64,000 bases of DNA from Enterobacter cloacae complex sp. ECNIH7 (GCF_002208095.1 NZ_CP017991.1:1-64000), one strand, 5' to 3'; counted from the first letter of the stretch, positions 46,686-57,795 are shown. The notes: generated by a model not told the origin, from the letters alone. Made by a program: numbers and translations.

Positions 46686-47238
46686 CGTGCGTGGAGGCTG
46701 GCACCCAGCGGTACAGCGTCGGAATGGACACGCCGAGGTTCTTGGCCACGTCCTTGGGCGGCACCCCGCTGGCCAGCAGCTTCTTGGCCGACTCGATCTT
46801 GCTGTCGGTCATCTTCGGCTTGCGGCCGCCTTTGCGGCCGAGCTGCTTGGCGACTTCCAGCCCGGCGCGGGTGCGCTCGACGGTCAGCTCGCGCTCCATT
46901 TCGGCAAGGCTCGCCATGACGTGGAAGAAGAACCGCCCGGATGGTGTGCCGGTGTCGATGGAGTCGGTGAGGCTCCTGAACTGGACACCGTGCTTGTGCA
47001 GATCGCCGACCAGATCGACCAGTTGCTTGACCGACCGGCCCAGCCGGTCGAGCTTCCAGACGACCAAAGTATCGCCTTCGCGCAGCATTTCGAGCGTCTT
47101 GGCCAAGCCAGGCCGGTCTGCCCGCGTGCCACTCACCTTGTCCTCGAAGACCTTTTTACATCCGGCCTTGCTCAAGGCTTCGCGTTGCAGCTCCAGGTTC
47201 TGATCCTGCGTCGAGACGCGCGCATAGCCAATCAACAT
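46681..47238 (-). CDS. Serine recombinase/resolvase
   Basis: A 185-residue serine recombinase. The catalytic Ser is in YARVSTQDQN, the Arg pair in VVWKLDRLGRSVKQLV, followed by the E-helix and a C-terminal helix-turn-helix (VPPKDVAKNLGVSIPTLYRWV). It looks more like Hin/Pin and Tn5053 TniR-type recombinases than like Tn21 TnpR, although it abuts a Tn21-type terminal repeat. Its stop (TAG at 46681-46683) falls inside that repeat. It overlaps the upstream 123-residue gene by 7 bases, so it is the last gene of a four-gene coupled set. Probably the transposon resolvase. Confidence 0.85.
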   Translation of the reverse strand: MLIGYARVSTQDQNLELQREALSKAGCKKVFEDKVSGTRADRPGLAKTLEMLREGDTLVVWKLDRLGRSVKQLVDLVGDLHKHGVQFRSLTDSIDTGTPSGRFFFHVMASLAEMERELTVERTRAGLEVAKQLGRKGGRKPKMTDSKIESAKKLLASGVPPKDVAKNLGVSIPTLYRWVPASTHA

Positions 47239-47603
47239 GGCTTGTCTCGCGCCCGGTCGATGCGTTCCTGCATCGCCTGCATCACTTCTTCGTGGGTGTA
47301 CGATCTGGCGTTGGCGTCGGTGGCTTGCCGCAGGGCTTCCTCAACCTCGCGCGTCATCCGCTCGTAATCCTCCGGCCACAGCGCTTGCTCCATGCGCAGC
47401 GACGCCTGACCCAGCAGGTGCAGCAGGCTGAACAGCCGCATGTCGTTGGTGGCGACGATGCGCTCCCGAATCTGCTCCTGAATAGCTTCGCTAGCCCGAT
47501 GCGCTTGTGGTGTGGCAGTCCCCTCGTAGTCAGCGGGGAATTCCGCTTCCTCGGCAATCCTTGCCCAGGCGCTGGCCAGCGCCTCGATGGTTGACGTGCT
47601 CAT
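47232..47603 (-). CDS. Uncharacterised 123-residue protein coupled to the recombinase
   Basis: The start at 47603 has GGAG upstream. The protein (MSTSTIEALASAWARIAEEA...) is acidic and wholly helical, without signal or membrane segment, and ends in a helix rich in Glu and Arg (EEVMQAMQERIDRARDKPC). No family is recognised. It overlaps its neighbours by 4 bases on one side and 7 on the other, so it must be translated together with the recombinase and the membrane protein gene. It could be an accessory factor for recombination or part of a cargo system. Confidence 0.7.
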   Translation of the reverse strand: MSTSTIEALASAWARIAEEAEFPADYEGTATPQAHRASEAIQEQIRERIVATNDMRLFSLLHLLGQASLRMEQALWPEDYERMTREVEEALRQATDANARSYTHEEVMQAMQERIDRARDKPC

Positions 47604-48100
47604 TTCCGCCGCTCCTGTGCTCTTTGGCGAATCAACCGGCCAAGGGGCCTCGACGCGAAAACCAGCAGCATCACGCCTATCGGATACCAGGTCGAGAAGA
47701 CCACCAAGGCATCGAAGGCTGGCCGTCCGGTGTTGGTAGGCAGTACGGCGGTCACAGCCATCAACCCGCCGACCGTCCAGATGATGCGCCACACGTAGGG
47801 CATCACGCGGGGCACGTAGCCGTCATCGAAAGCGGTCTGGTAGTAGCGGCGCAGGCCGCGCTCGGCAAGCGCCTGGCGCTGCCGCTCCGACAGCGCATCC
47901 GTCCGGCCATACCAGCGCCGGAATGGTGGACAGCGCAGCAGCAAAGGGGTGAAGAGGATCATCACCGCCACGATCGCGACACCCCACGCCATGACGGCGC
48001 CGGCATCGGGCCGCTTGGCGTTCTCGATCACGGGCGCGAAGACGCCCGGAGCACCGATCATCCAGAACAGCGCAATGTGCTGATGGAAGGAGAGCTTCAT
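47600..48100 (-). CDS. Uncharacterised three-helix membrane protein
   Basis: A 166-residue protein from the ATG at 48100, which overlaps the stop of the preceding gene (ATGA). Three hydrophobic segments are clear: about 35-55 (AVMAWGVAIVAVMILFTPLL), about 102-122 (MPYVWRIIWTVGGLMAVTAV) and about 133-155. The loop between the first and second is basic, and the C-terminus is very basic (RLIRQRAQERRK). No family is recognised. It is in the coupled set with the 108- and 123-residue genes and the recombinase. Confidence 0.7.
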   Translation of the reverse strand: MKLSFHQHIALFWMIGAPGVFAPVIENAKRPDAGAVMAWGVAIVAVMILFTPLLLRCPPFRRWYGRTDALSERQRQALAERGLRRYYQTAFDDGYVPRVMPYVWRIIWTVGGLMAVTAVLPTNTGRPAFDALVVFSTWYPIGVMLLVFASRPLGRLIRQRAQERRK

Positions 48101-48423
48101 TTGCTCATCCACTTGCGCAGCAGGCGCTTTTTCAGGGAGGCGCGTTCTTGCGGGTTGCGTCCCTTGTGATTGGCGATGCGATCCGCCGTGGCGGCCTGGC
48201 GCTTGACGGGCCAGTAGGAGCGGCCATCCTTGCCCATCGACCAGACGCTGCTGGCCTGGTTTTCCAGCAGGGGCAGATGGGCGCTCAGGGCTTCGGGCGA
48301 CGCGCTGGTCAGCGCCGTGCGCTCACGGGTGCGCCAGCGCTGATGCCAGAGCTTCTTGTCCTCGCGCTCGCTGCCGCAGGTCGTGTGCCCGACGATGGGT
48401 GTTTTGCGGCGGCTGCGGCTCAT
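48097..48423 (-). CDS. Uncharacterised small basic protein
   Basis: A 108-residue, highly basic protein (MSRSRRKTPIVGHTTCGSER... ending KKRLLRKWMSK). The composition suggests nucleic-acid binding, but no fold is recognised. It is the first gene of the coupled set on the minus strand. The 254 bases upstream (48424-48677) separate it from the cupin operon; they carry no gene but should contain its promoter, and possibly a recombination site for the adjoining recombinase. Confidence 0.6.
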   Translation of the reverse strand: MSRSRRKTPIVGHTTCGSEREDKKLWHQRWRTRERTALTSASPEALSAHLPLLENQASSVWSMGKDGRSYWPVKRQAATADRIANHKGRNPQERASLKKRLLRKWMSK

Positions 48424-48677
48424 AACGTAGTGGTCTCCAAGAACATTCAGGACTGATCCCAGGCGTCGATGGTCAAGACCTGATCGGCAGGACAGGCGGC
48501 TACGCGGTCGGGAACTGGATGGTGTTCAGTCTCATGCCGACCCCATTCGATTGATCGCGTCGCTTGCGGCACGCTGCGACGCAAGGAGGTTTGCGACCTG
48601 GTTTAGCAGCCGTGTCCGCTGCATGTCTGTTACCTATCTCCCCGACCGCTCATTGGACCAACTCCAGAGATTGGGCT

Positions 48678-49034
48678 CTATCGCTCAGCCAATACGAAAC
48701 CGGCATTGGCTGATGCCACAACCGAGACTAACACAAATGGCTCGGTACCTGTATTTCGCGCCCCGTGCACTTGGCCCGGTCTTGCCACGGCTATCTCACC
48801 TTCCCTGAGGGCACGAACAATCCCATTGCCCTGAAAGTAATCAGCCATTCCCGACAAAACAGTCCACGTGTCTTGGCCGTGAGGATGAATGTGAGCCGCA
48901 ATTTCCTGCCCGGGATGGACATGCCAAACCACGATAATTGAGTCTCGGGTTTCAAGCACAACGGAACGAATAGGCTCGCCTTCGGACGGCTGAACATACT
49001 CGGCTACAGAAAATATTCTCGATTCAACAGTCAT
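48678..49034 (-). CDS. Cupin-domain protein
   Basis: A 118-residue single-domain cupin with the metal-binding HVHPG followed by AAHIHPHGQDTWTVLSG, and a second motif around ARPGQVHGARNTG. The ATG at 49034 has AGAGGGA upstream. It overlaps the hepT stop by 11 bases, so it is the third gene of an mntA-hepT-cupin operon. The substrate is unknown. Whether it modulates the toxin-antitoxin pair or is independent cargo cannot be told from sequence. Confidence 0.75.
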   Translation of the reverse strand: MTVESRIFSVAEYVQPSEGEPIRSVVLETRDSIIVVWHVHPGQEIAAHIHPHGQDTWTVLSGMADYFQGNGIVRALREGEIAVARPGQVHGARNTGTEPFVLVSVVASANAGFVLAER

Positions 49035-49425
49035 CGGAGATCCCTCTTTCACAGTTGTCGTTACGGTCTTCATCGTCGGCATCCTGACGCACGGCGGGCA
49101 ATTGCTGGAGCAACGCCGGCAGCCATTCCTGTACCGTCTCCCACACCACATCGAGGTTGATGTCGAAATAGCCGTGAGCCATGCGATTACGCATATTGCG
49201 CATGCTGCGCCACGGCACGTCGGCATGCGCCTGGGTGAACTCGACGTAGCCATCCATCACCTTTGTGGCCGCCTCGCCGATGACGATCAGGCTCATGATG
49301 ACGGCCTGCTGGGTGCGCTTGTCGGCCAAGAAGTCGTCCTTGGCCATCCCTTCCACGAAGCTGCGCGCATCGGTTGCGGCCTGCTGAATGTGGTCGAGGT
49401 AATCGGGCAGGCGGTTCTCGCTCAT
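49024..49425 (-). CDS. hepT: HepT-like toxin (DUF86, HEPN RNase)
   Basis: A 133-residue HEPN-family protein with the catalytic Rx4HxY motif RNRMAHGY near residue 81-88, preceded by the typical helix around IVIGEAATKVM. HepT toxins cleave RNA and are silenced when MntA adds AMP units to the tyrosine of this motif. The start overlaps the mntA stop by 4 bases. The C-terminal tail (about 113-133, rich in Asp) overlaps the cupin start and may be variable. Confidence 0.88.
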   Translation of the reverse strand: MSENRLPDYLDHIQQAATDARSFVEGMAKDDFLADKRTQQAVIMSLIVIGEAATKVMDGYVEFTQAHADVPWRSMRNMRNRMAHGYFDINLDVVWETVQEWLPALLQQLPAVRQDADDEDRNDNCERGISDDC

Positions 49426-49712
49426 ATCGGTTGCGCCTCCGCGAGCACCTTGGCCCGGAACTTCGGCGGCAGGTCGCCGGGAGTCAGCAGATCGACGTCA
49501 ACGCCGAGCAGCGATTTCAGTTCTTCTTCCAAATCGCCCAAGTCCAACAACGTGGCACCGGGCAGCGCATCGACCAACAGGTCGAGGTCGCTGCCATCCC
49601 GGTCGGTGCCATGCAGCACCGAGCCGAAGACGCGCGGGTTCGCGGCGCGAAAGCGGCCTACCGCTTCACGCACTGCGCTTCGCTTCATGTCAAGCACAAC
49701 AGACGGTCGCAT
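49422..49712 (-). CDS. mntA: MntA-like nucleotidyltransferase antitoxin
   Basis: Minimal nucleotidyltransferase of 96 residues that AMPylates HepT. It has the GSx10DxD motif (GSVLHGTDRDGSDLDLLV). I chose the second ATG at 49712, since the purine tract AAGAAAGG directly adjoins the first (49718) and fits the second. It is first in the mntA-hepT-cupin operon. The promoter should lie in the AT-rich 100 bases before the Tn5053-like insertion. Confidence 0.88.
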   Translation of the reverse strand: MRPSVVLDMKRSAVREAVGRFRAANPRVFGSVLHGTDRDGSDLDLLVDALPGATLLDLGDLEEELKSLLGVDVDLLTPGDLPPKFRAKVLAEAQPI

Positions 49713-49879
49713 GCGCATCCTTTCTTATCGAAACTCGTTGAGATGATATGCAATCAAGAATAGAATTTCAAGAACTATTTTCGAGAATCGCAATGCCTTG
49801 ATTCCCGTGCCGCGCCTGTCATTTTCAGAAGGTGACTGCACGGAATATCAAGAGTCGGCTGCACAGTCTTTTCTGATCT

Positions 49880-49917
49880 GTGGTCGTCTCAGAAAACGGA
49901 AAATAAAGCACGCTAAG
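49880..49917. repeat. Tn21-type inverted repeat beside merR (module 1)
   Basis: The same 38-base repeat as at 46648, except for GTGG in place of GGGG at the outer end. It lies 38 bases inside the Tn5053-like left end. It is a known relic in Tn5053-type elements, showing that the mer genes came from a Tn21-like transposon. The merR stop is within it. Confidence 0.85.
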
Positions 49918-50347
49918 CTGTGGAAGCCCCTGCCAAGCTCGTTCCACCTTGCAACGACGCAATCAGCGGACACGAAACATTCCCCTGCCGCGAATGGCAG
50001 GCGCACACCAGGTCAGACAGCACAGCCTCCATGCGCGCCAAATCGGCCATCTTCTCGCGCACGTCTTGGAGCTTGTGCTCGGCCAGGCTGCTGGCCTCCT
50101 CGCAGTGGGTGCCATCGTCGAGCCGCAACAGCTCGGCAATCTCGTCCAGACTGAACCCCAGCCGCTGTGCCGATTTCACGAATTTCACCCGAACCACGTC
50201 CGCCTCTCCATAGCGGCGGATGCTGCCGTAAGGCTTGTCCGGTTCCGGCAACAGGCCCTTGCGCTGATAGAAGCGGATTGTCTCCACGTTGACCCCGGCC
50301 GCCTTGGCAAAAACGCCAATGGTCAGGTTTTCCAAATTATTTTCCAT
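49913..50347 (-). CDS. merR: MerR mercury-responsive regulator (module 1)
   Basis: A 144-residue MerR: N-terminal helix-turn-helix ([22 protein letters not shown]), long dimer helix, and the three Hg(II)-binding cysteines (GTHCEEA, then [14 protein letters not shown]). It represses and, with Hg(II), activates the divergent merT promoter. It differs from the MerR of module 2 at only a few residues ([10 protein letters not shown] here, [10 protein letters not shown] there), yet their last 100 bases look identical. Confidence 0.95.
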   Translation of the reverse strand: MENNLENLTIGVFAKAAGVNVETIRFYQRKGLLPEPDKPYGSIRRYGEADVVRVKFVKSAQRLGFSLDEIAELLRLDDGTHCEEASSLAEHKLQDVREKMADLARMEAVLSDLVCACHSRQGNVSCPLIASLQGGTSLAGASTA

Positions 50348-50352
50348 ATCGC

Positions 50353-50383
50353 TTGACTCCGTACATGAGTACGGAAGTAAGGT
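50353..50383 (+). promoter_or_regulatory. mer operator-promoter (module 1)
   Basis: -35 TTGACT (50353-50358), a 19-base spacer holding the dyad CCGTACATGAGTACGG, and -10 TAAGGT (50378-50383). The over-long spacer is the classical MerR target that is untwisted upon Hg(II) binding. It drives merTPAGBD; merR is read the other way. Confidence 0.92.
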
Positions 50384-50418
50384 TACGCTATCCAATCCAA
50401 ATTCAAAAGGGCCAACGT

Positions 50419-50769
50419 ATGTCTGAACCACAAAACGGGCGCGGTGCGCTCTTCGCCGGCGGGCTGGCCGCCATTCTTGCATCGACCTGCTGCCTGGGGC
50501 CGCTAGTACTGGTCGCCCTGGGCTTCTCCGGTGCTTGGATCGGCAACCTGACGGTGCTGGAACCCTATCGACCGTTGTTCATCGGCGCGGCGCTAGTGGC
50601 GCTGTTCTTCGCCTGGAAGCGGATTTACCGGCCCGTGCAGGCATGCAAGCCAGGTGAGGTCTGCGCGATTCCGCAGGTGCGCGCCACCTACAAGCTGATT
50701 TTCTGGATCGTGGCCGTGCTGGTCCTGGTCGCGCTTGGATTTCCCTATGTCGTTCCATTTTTCTATTAA
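50419..50769 (+). CDS. merT: MerT mercuric ion transporter
   Basis: Inner-membrane protein of 116 residues with three hydrophobic segments. The vicinal cysteine pair is in the first (ASTCCLGP, about 23-30) and a second pair in the cytoplasmic loop ([14 protein letters not shown]). It takes Hg(II) from MerP and hands it to MerA. The ATG at 50419 follows AAAAGGG. merP starts 14 bases after the stop. Confidence 0.95.
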   Translation: MSEPQNGRGALFAGGLAAILASTCCLGPLVLVALGFSGAWIGNLTVLEPYRPLFIGAALVALFFAWKRIYRPVQACKPGEVCAIPQVRATYKLIFWIVAVLVLVALGFPYVVPFFY

Positions 50770-50782
50770 CCAGGAGTTCATC

Positions 50783-52955
<2,173 letters not shown>

Positions 52956-52990
52956 ACCTTGGGCACCAAAACAGGGACAGAGGAGTTTTT

Positions 52991-53644
52991 ATGTTTTGTG
53001 ACATCAGACTTAAATTACGCCGTGTACGCGCGTGCTTGACGATCGTACTGGCAAGTACCGCAACGTTAGGCATGCCAAACCAAGCGTTGGCGGCTTATGA
53101 TTTTTCTAAGCTCGGCGCCGCGATTGAAACATTGTCGCCAGAGACCGTCAGTGATTGGGAAAAGAAGGCCAGGGCTGGCGATGCCATGGCTCAGAACATC
53201 ATGGGTCTTGCGTACAAATGCGGTATGGGCGTAAAGCAAAACCACGCGGCATCGATCCAGTGGTTCCGCAGGGCGGCCGAGCAGGGTGAAGCCGATGCAC
53301 AGTTCAACCTCGGGCGCCTCTACGGAAGTGAAGTCGACGGTATGTATAAGAATGGGCGTGCGGCTCCTGCCAACGATGCAGAGGCTTTCAAGTGGTACCG
53401 CCTCGCTGCCGAGCAGGGACACACGCAGGCTCAAGTCAGGCTGGCCCAGCTGTTTGCAAAGGGTCTTACCGACATCGCGCCCGACCAGGTGCAGGCATAC
53501 CAGTGGATGAGTCTGGCCGCAGCGTCGGGAGAACCGACAGCAGCAAAAGTCGTTGCAGACTATGCAGCTCAAATGAAGCCCGAACAGTTACAGCAAGCCC
53601 AGCTGCTGGCCGAGGAATGGCAACGCCGGCAAGGCACAAAGTAA
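52991..53644 (+). CDS. merG: MerG-like periplasmic Sel1-repeat protein
   Basis: A 217-residue secreted protein between merA and merB, with a good GAGGAG site before the ATG at 52991. A signal peptide (to about ALAA, 35) is followed by Sel1-like repeats (about 64-99, 100-143, 144-180: A..G...AQ..LG..Y..G pattern) which form a helical solenoid. The length and location equal merG of Pseudomonas plasmid pMR26, reported to lower entry of phenylmercury. The name is from memory; the Sel1 repeats are seen directly. Confidence 0.75.
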   Translation: MFCDIRLKLRRVRACLTIVLASTATLGMPNQALAAYDFSKLGAAIETLSPETVSDWEKKARAGDAMAQNIMGLAYKCGMGVKQNHAASIQWFRRAAEQGEADAQFNLGRLYGSEVDGMYKNGRAAPANDAEAFKWYRLAAEQGHTQAQVRLAQLFAKGLTDIAPDQVQAYQWMSLAAASGEPTAAKVVADYAAQMKPEQLQQAQLLAEEWQRRQGTK

Positions 53645-53724
53645 TTCGTCTTTTTTAAGCGCAGGACGTAACCGCCGAGTAAGGTTTATCTCGGTTGATC
53701 GCTGCCCGATATAACAGGTGGAAA

Positions 53725-54363
53725 ATGAACAAGACTATTTATTCCAAAAAGATTGCCGAAAGCCTTTCATCTGGCAATCATCCTAAAGAGTTCGCAACGC
53801 TCTTTGTCGCGCTGCTCCGACAGCTAGCGATGGGGGGACCTGTATCACGCGAAAAGCTCGCCGGCGCACTCGGATGGTCTGGAGCGAGAGTTGCAACGGT
53901 ACTTGAGCAGGCACCTGGTACGGAATATGACGACGAGGCCAATATCATTGGACTGGGGCTGACACTACGTGAAACCTCTCACGTTTTTGAGGTGGATGGC
54001 CGTCATTTGTACACATGGTGTGCGCTGGACACCTTGATGTTTCCCGCCTTGACCGGCAAGATTGCCCGTGTCACTTCCCGCTGCGCCGCCACCGGTAGGC
54101 CGATCACTCTCACCGTTGCACCAGAAGCAGTGCTTCATGTCGAACCGGCAGAAGCAATGGTTTCACTGCGAACTCCGGATACTTCGCCCGACATTCGTTG
54201 TTCGTTTTGCTGTCATGTGCATTTCTTTGCGTCTCCGTCTATTGCAAATTCGTGGGCTTCGACCCACCAAGGGATTGAGGTCGTGCCTGTCGAGAGTGCG
54301 TTCGACCTTGGTCATGATGTCGCGCTTAAGCTGCTAGAGGACTGCGAGGAAAGCCCAGTATGA
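53725..54363 (+). CDS. merB: MerB organomercurial lyase (MerB1)
   Basis: Enzyme that breaks C-Hg bonds, releasing Hg(II) for MerA. It has 212 residues from the ATG at 53725. The catalytic residues are present: Cys99 and Asp102 in TWCALDTLMFPAL and Cys162 in SFCCHVHFF, equivalent to Cys96, Asp99 and Cys159 of the R831b enzyme. It is clearly different from the MerB of module 2. Its stop overlaps the merD start. Confidence 0.95.
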   Translation: MNKTIYSKKIAESLSSGNHPKEFATLFVALLRQLAMGGPVSREKLAGALGWSGARVATVLEQAPGTEYDDEANIIGLGLTLRETSHVFEVDGRHLYTWCALDTLMFPALTGKIARVTSRCAATGRPITLTVAPEAVLHVEPAEAMVSLRTPDTSPDIRCSFCCHVHFFASPSIANSWASTHQGIEVVPVESAFDLGHDVALKLLEDCEESPV

Positions 54364-54707
54364 ATGCGTACTCGATATCGAAGCTGGCTGATGATGCTTG
54401 CGTCAGCGTGCATGTCGTGCGCGACTACATGATACGCGGCTTGTTGCACCCTGCTCGGCGAACCGAAAGTGGCTATAACATTTTCGATGACAAAACACTC
54501 GGAAGGCTGCGGTTTCTCCGCGCAGCCTTCGAGTCCGGAATTGGGCTCGACGAACTGGCGCGACTTTGCAAAGCATTGGACGCAGACGATAGCGAAAGCC
54601 TGGACCGATGCGTCGAGCGCGTGCGATGGAAGATCGACGTGCGTCGAACAGTTTTGACTGTCGTCGAGGCCTCTTTGAATGAAATGGCGGCCGGTGCAGC
54701 TACTTGA
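54360..54707 (+). CDS. merD: MerD co-regulator (module 1)
   Basis: A 115-residue MerR-type protein without mercury ligands (helix-turn-helix ISKLADDACVSVHVVRDYMIRG). It is thought to displace Hg-MerR from the operator and end induction. It overlaps merB by 4 bases and closes this module; merE is absent here. It is quite divergent from the MerD of module 2. Confidence 0.9.
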   Translation: MNAYSISKLADDACVSVHVVRDYMIRGLLHPARRTESGYNIFDDKTLGRLRFLRAAFESGIGLDELARLCKALDADDSESLDRCVERVRWKIDVRRTVLTVVEASLNEMAAGAAT

Positions 54708-54797
54708 GGTCCGGCCGGTAAAAGCGTTGGAATTAGCCACTTCGTATATAATATATTGATTAATATAGCTTTTTCGATGAATGTTTGACTAAAGCCT

Positions 54798-55307
54798 TTA
54801 TCGCGACAGTGACTCCTGAAGCTGCTTAAACTGCCCCTGAATCACCGCTTTTTCCTGAAGAATCAACTTGTTCTCATCGGACAGAACTTCCGCTCTATTC
54901 TGAGAGGCTTTCAGATCCGTTTTGGTGACCTCTAATGCTTGGGATAGTACGGCCACCTGCTTATCGGCATCTGCTTTCTGGCTTGCGAGTGCGGCAATAT
55001 TATCCGCCAATTGTTTGCTTTCATGCTTCCGCTCCCGGTTTTTTGCCGAGGCGTCGTTAAGTTGATGCTCCAAGTTCTGGATATCGGCCACTTGCCTATC
55101 CAAGGTGCTTTTGTGCATCGCATTGGCCTGTTCGAGCTCATGCGTTTGTCGTTGTAATTGCGCATTAGTGTCTATCAGCTCGGACGCTCTTGACTCGGCT
55201 TGGATGAGCCGGTTTTGCAGGTCTTGAATCTGGTCTTTCAGGCCCCGGTTAACCATCTGGAATTGCTCGCGCTCCTGCTGCCGGTCTTCGGCGGTGCGTT
55301 GCTGGTA
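54798..55307 (-). pseudogene. KfrA-like coiled-coil protein, C-terminal fragment
   Basis: An open frame of 170 codons with a continuous coiled-coil pattern (heptads rich in Gln, Leu, Glu, Asn; for example LQNRLIQAESRASELIDTNA). The frame continues without stop through the ATG at 55256 to the border of a Tn21-type repeat at 55308. The start is therefore missing, and the fragment is the C-terminal part of a longer protein such as KfrA, a plasmid DNA-binding protein with a long coiled coil. It shows that a Tn21-like element once inserted into a plasmid backbone gene. The name is tentative. Confidence 0.6.
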
Positions 55308-55340
55308 GGGGGCACCTCAGAAAACGGAAAATAAAGCACG

Positions 55341-55345
<5 letters not shown>
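55308..55345. repeat. Tn21/Tn501-type inverted repeat beside merR (module 2)
   Basis: A 38-base repeat beginning GGGGGCACCTCAGAAAACGG, the classical Tn501/Tn21 form; it differs from the two GTCGTCTCAG copies at 46648 and 49880. It interrupts the kfrA-like frame and contains the stop of the second merR. Confidence 0.9.
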
Positions 55346-56058
<713 letters not shown>

Positions 56059-56072
56059 AAGGAGATGGAACC

Positions 56073-56711
56073 ATGAAGCTCGCCCCATATATTTTAGAAC
56101 GTCTCACTTCGGTCAATCGTACCAATGGTACTGCGGATCTCTTGGTCCCGCTACTGCGGGAACTCGCCAAGGGGCGTCCGGTTTCACGAACGACACTTGC
56201 CGGGATTCTCGACTGGCCCGCTGAGCGAGTGGCCGCCGTACTCGAACAGGCCACCAGTACCGAATATGACAAAGATGGGAACATCATCGGCTACGGCCTC
56301 ACCTTGCGCGAGACTTCGTATGTCTTTGAAATTGACGACCGCCGTCTGTATGCCTGGTGCGCGCTGGACACCTTGATATTTCCGGCGCTGATCGGCCGTA
56401 CAGCTCGCGTCTCATCGCATTGCGCTGCAACCGGAGCACCCGTTTCACTCACGGTTTCACCCAGCGAGATACAGGCTGTCGAACCTGCCGGCATGGCGGT
56501 GTCCTTGGTATTGCCGCAGGAAGCAGCCGACGTTCGTCAGTCCTTCTGTTGCCATGTACATTTCTTTGCATCTGTCCCGACGGCGGAAGACTGGGCCTCC
56601 AAGCATCAAGGATTGGAAGGATTGGCGATCGTCAGTGTCCACGAGGCTTTCGGCTTGGGCCAGGAGTTTAATCGACATCTGTTGCAGACCATGTCATCTA
56701 GGACACCGTGA
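56073..56711 (+). CDS. merB: MerB organomercurial lyase (MerB2)
   Basis: A second organomercurial lyase of 212 residues. The ATG at 56073 follows AAAGGAG at good spacing; an earlier ATG at 56055 overlaps the merA stop. Cys96, Asp99 ([13 protein letters not shown]) and Cys159 (SFCCHVHFF) are in place. It differs from MerB1 in most of its surface positions, so the two may prefer different organomercurials, as reported for the paired lyases of pMR26. Confidence 0.95.
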
Positions 56712-56822
56712 TCGGATATCGACCCAATGTTCTACGGCACCGGCATCGGATTCGCAGCGCGCGGATTGAACTCGGCGAAACGGTATATGCATTGCCGTGA
56801 ACCGACCAAAAGGAGGTGTTCG

Positions 56823-57188
56823 ATGAACGCCTACACGGTGTCCCGGCTGGCCCTTGATGCCGGGGTGAGCGTGCATATCGTGCGCGACTACCTGCTGCGC
56901 GGATTGCTGCGGCCAGTCGCCTGCACCACGGGTGGCTACGGCCTGTTCGATGACGCCGCCTTGCAGCGACTGTGCTTCGTGCGGGCCGCCTTCGAGGCGG
57001 GCATCGGCCTCGGCGCATTGGCGCGGCTGTGCCGGGCGCTGGATGCGGCGAACTGCGATGAAACTGCCGCGCAGCTTGCTGTGCTGCGTCAGTTCGTCGA
57101 ACGCCGGCGCGAAGCGTTGGCCAATCTGGAAGTGCAGTTGGCCGCCATGCCGACCGCGCCGGCACAGCATGCGGAGAGTTTGCCATGA
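56823..57188 (+). CDS. merD: MerD co-regulator (module 2)
   Basis: MerD of the Tn21/Tn501 type, 121 residues from the ATG at 56823 preceded by AAGGAGG. It has the helix-turn-helix [20 protein letters not shown] and the Ala/Leu-rich C-terminal helix. It overlaps merE by 4 bases. It lies 111 bases after merB2; the interval has no gene. Confidence 0.93.
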   Translation: MNAYTVSRLALDAGVSVHIVRDYLLRGLLRPVACTTGGYGLFDDAALQRLCFVRAAFEAGIGLGALARLCRALDAANCDETAAQLAVLRQFVERRREALANLEVQLAAMPTAPAQHAESLP

Positions 57189-57421
57189 ACAGCCCCGAGC
57201 GCATGCCGGCCGAGACGCACAAACCGTTCACCGGCTACCTGTGGGGCACGCTGGCCGTGCTGACTTGCCCCTGCCACCTGTCCATCCTCGCTGCCGTGCT
57301 GGCCGGCACAACCGCCGGTGCATTCCTTGTCGAGTATTGGGTCATCACGGCGCTCGGTTTGACCGGCCTGTTTCTTCTGTCACTGGCGCGGGCGTTGCGG
57401 GCATTCAGGGAAAGATCATGA
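57185..57421 (+). CDS. merE: MerE mercury/methylmercury membrane transporter
   Basis: A 78-residue inner-membrane protein with two hydrophobic segments and the Cys pair CPCH in the first ([10 protein letters not shown]). It is implicated in uptake of CH3Hg and Hg(II). It overlaps merD and the following urf2 remnant by 4 bases each, so all are coupled. It is the only MerE for both modules. Confidence 0.93.
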   Translation: MNSPERMPAETHKPFTGYLWGTLAVLTCPCHLSILAAVLAGTTAGAFLVEYWVITALGLTGLFLLSLARALRAFRERS

Positions 57422-57553
57422 GCGCTTCCCGGCCGGATGGATGGACTACGGCGGAGGGCCCAAGCGTTCGAGCGCGGGCAAGGCTTTCTGTTCGCAAAGC
57501 CGATGCCGGCGGCGGCATTCGCCGTCTTCGTCAGTCAATGGAGGGGTGCCACC
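57418..57553 (+). pseudogene. urf2 remnant (EAL protein of Tn21/Tn501), internally deleted
   Basis: It begins [13 protein letters not shown], the start of Tn501/Tn21 Urf2. It then jumps across the EAL domain to [20 protein letters not shown], the C-terminal part of the same protein, in another frame. The EAL part (about 200 codons) is missing; the joint is at GGGCAA, a short repeat likely used in the deletion. A small frameshift near 57453 puts start and end out of phase, so no EAL enzyme is made. Confidence 0.75.
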
Positions 57554-57757
57554 ATGAATGCAAATGATCCGACCGCCACCAGTTGCTGCGTGTGCTGCAA
57601 GGAAATTCCGCTCGATGCCGCCTTCACACCGGAAGGCGCGGAGTACGTCGAGCACTTCTGCGGGCTGGAGTGTTATCAACGTTTCCAGGCGCGGGCCAGC
57701 ACTGCGACCGAAACGAGCGGCGAACCGAACGCTTGCGGTTCGCCGCCGTCAAATTGA
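57554..57757 (+). CDS. DUF3330 small cysteine-rich protein
   Basis: A 67-residue protein starting [20 protein letters not shown] with a strong GGAGGGG site. Two Cys pairs and a later FCGLEC suggest a zinc-bound treble-clef fold (DUF3330). In Tn501/Tn21 the same sequence is the tail of Urf2; here it can be translated by itself after the deletion. The function is unknown. Followed by a 38-base gap to the convergent tniR. Confidence 0.7.
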   Translation: MNANDPTATSCCVCCKEIPLDAAFTPEGAEYVEHFCGLECYQRFQARASTATETSGEPNACGSPPSN

Positions 57758-57795
57758 GACAAACCACGCTTTCGCTACGTCGCCTCATGTCGGCA

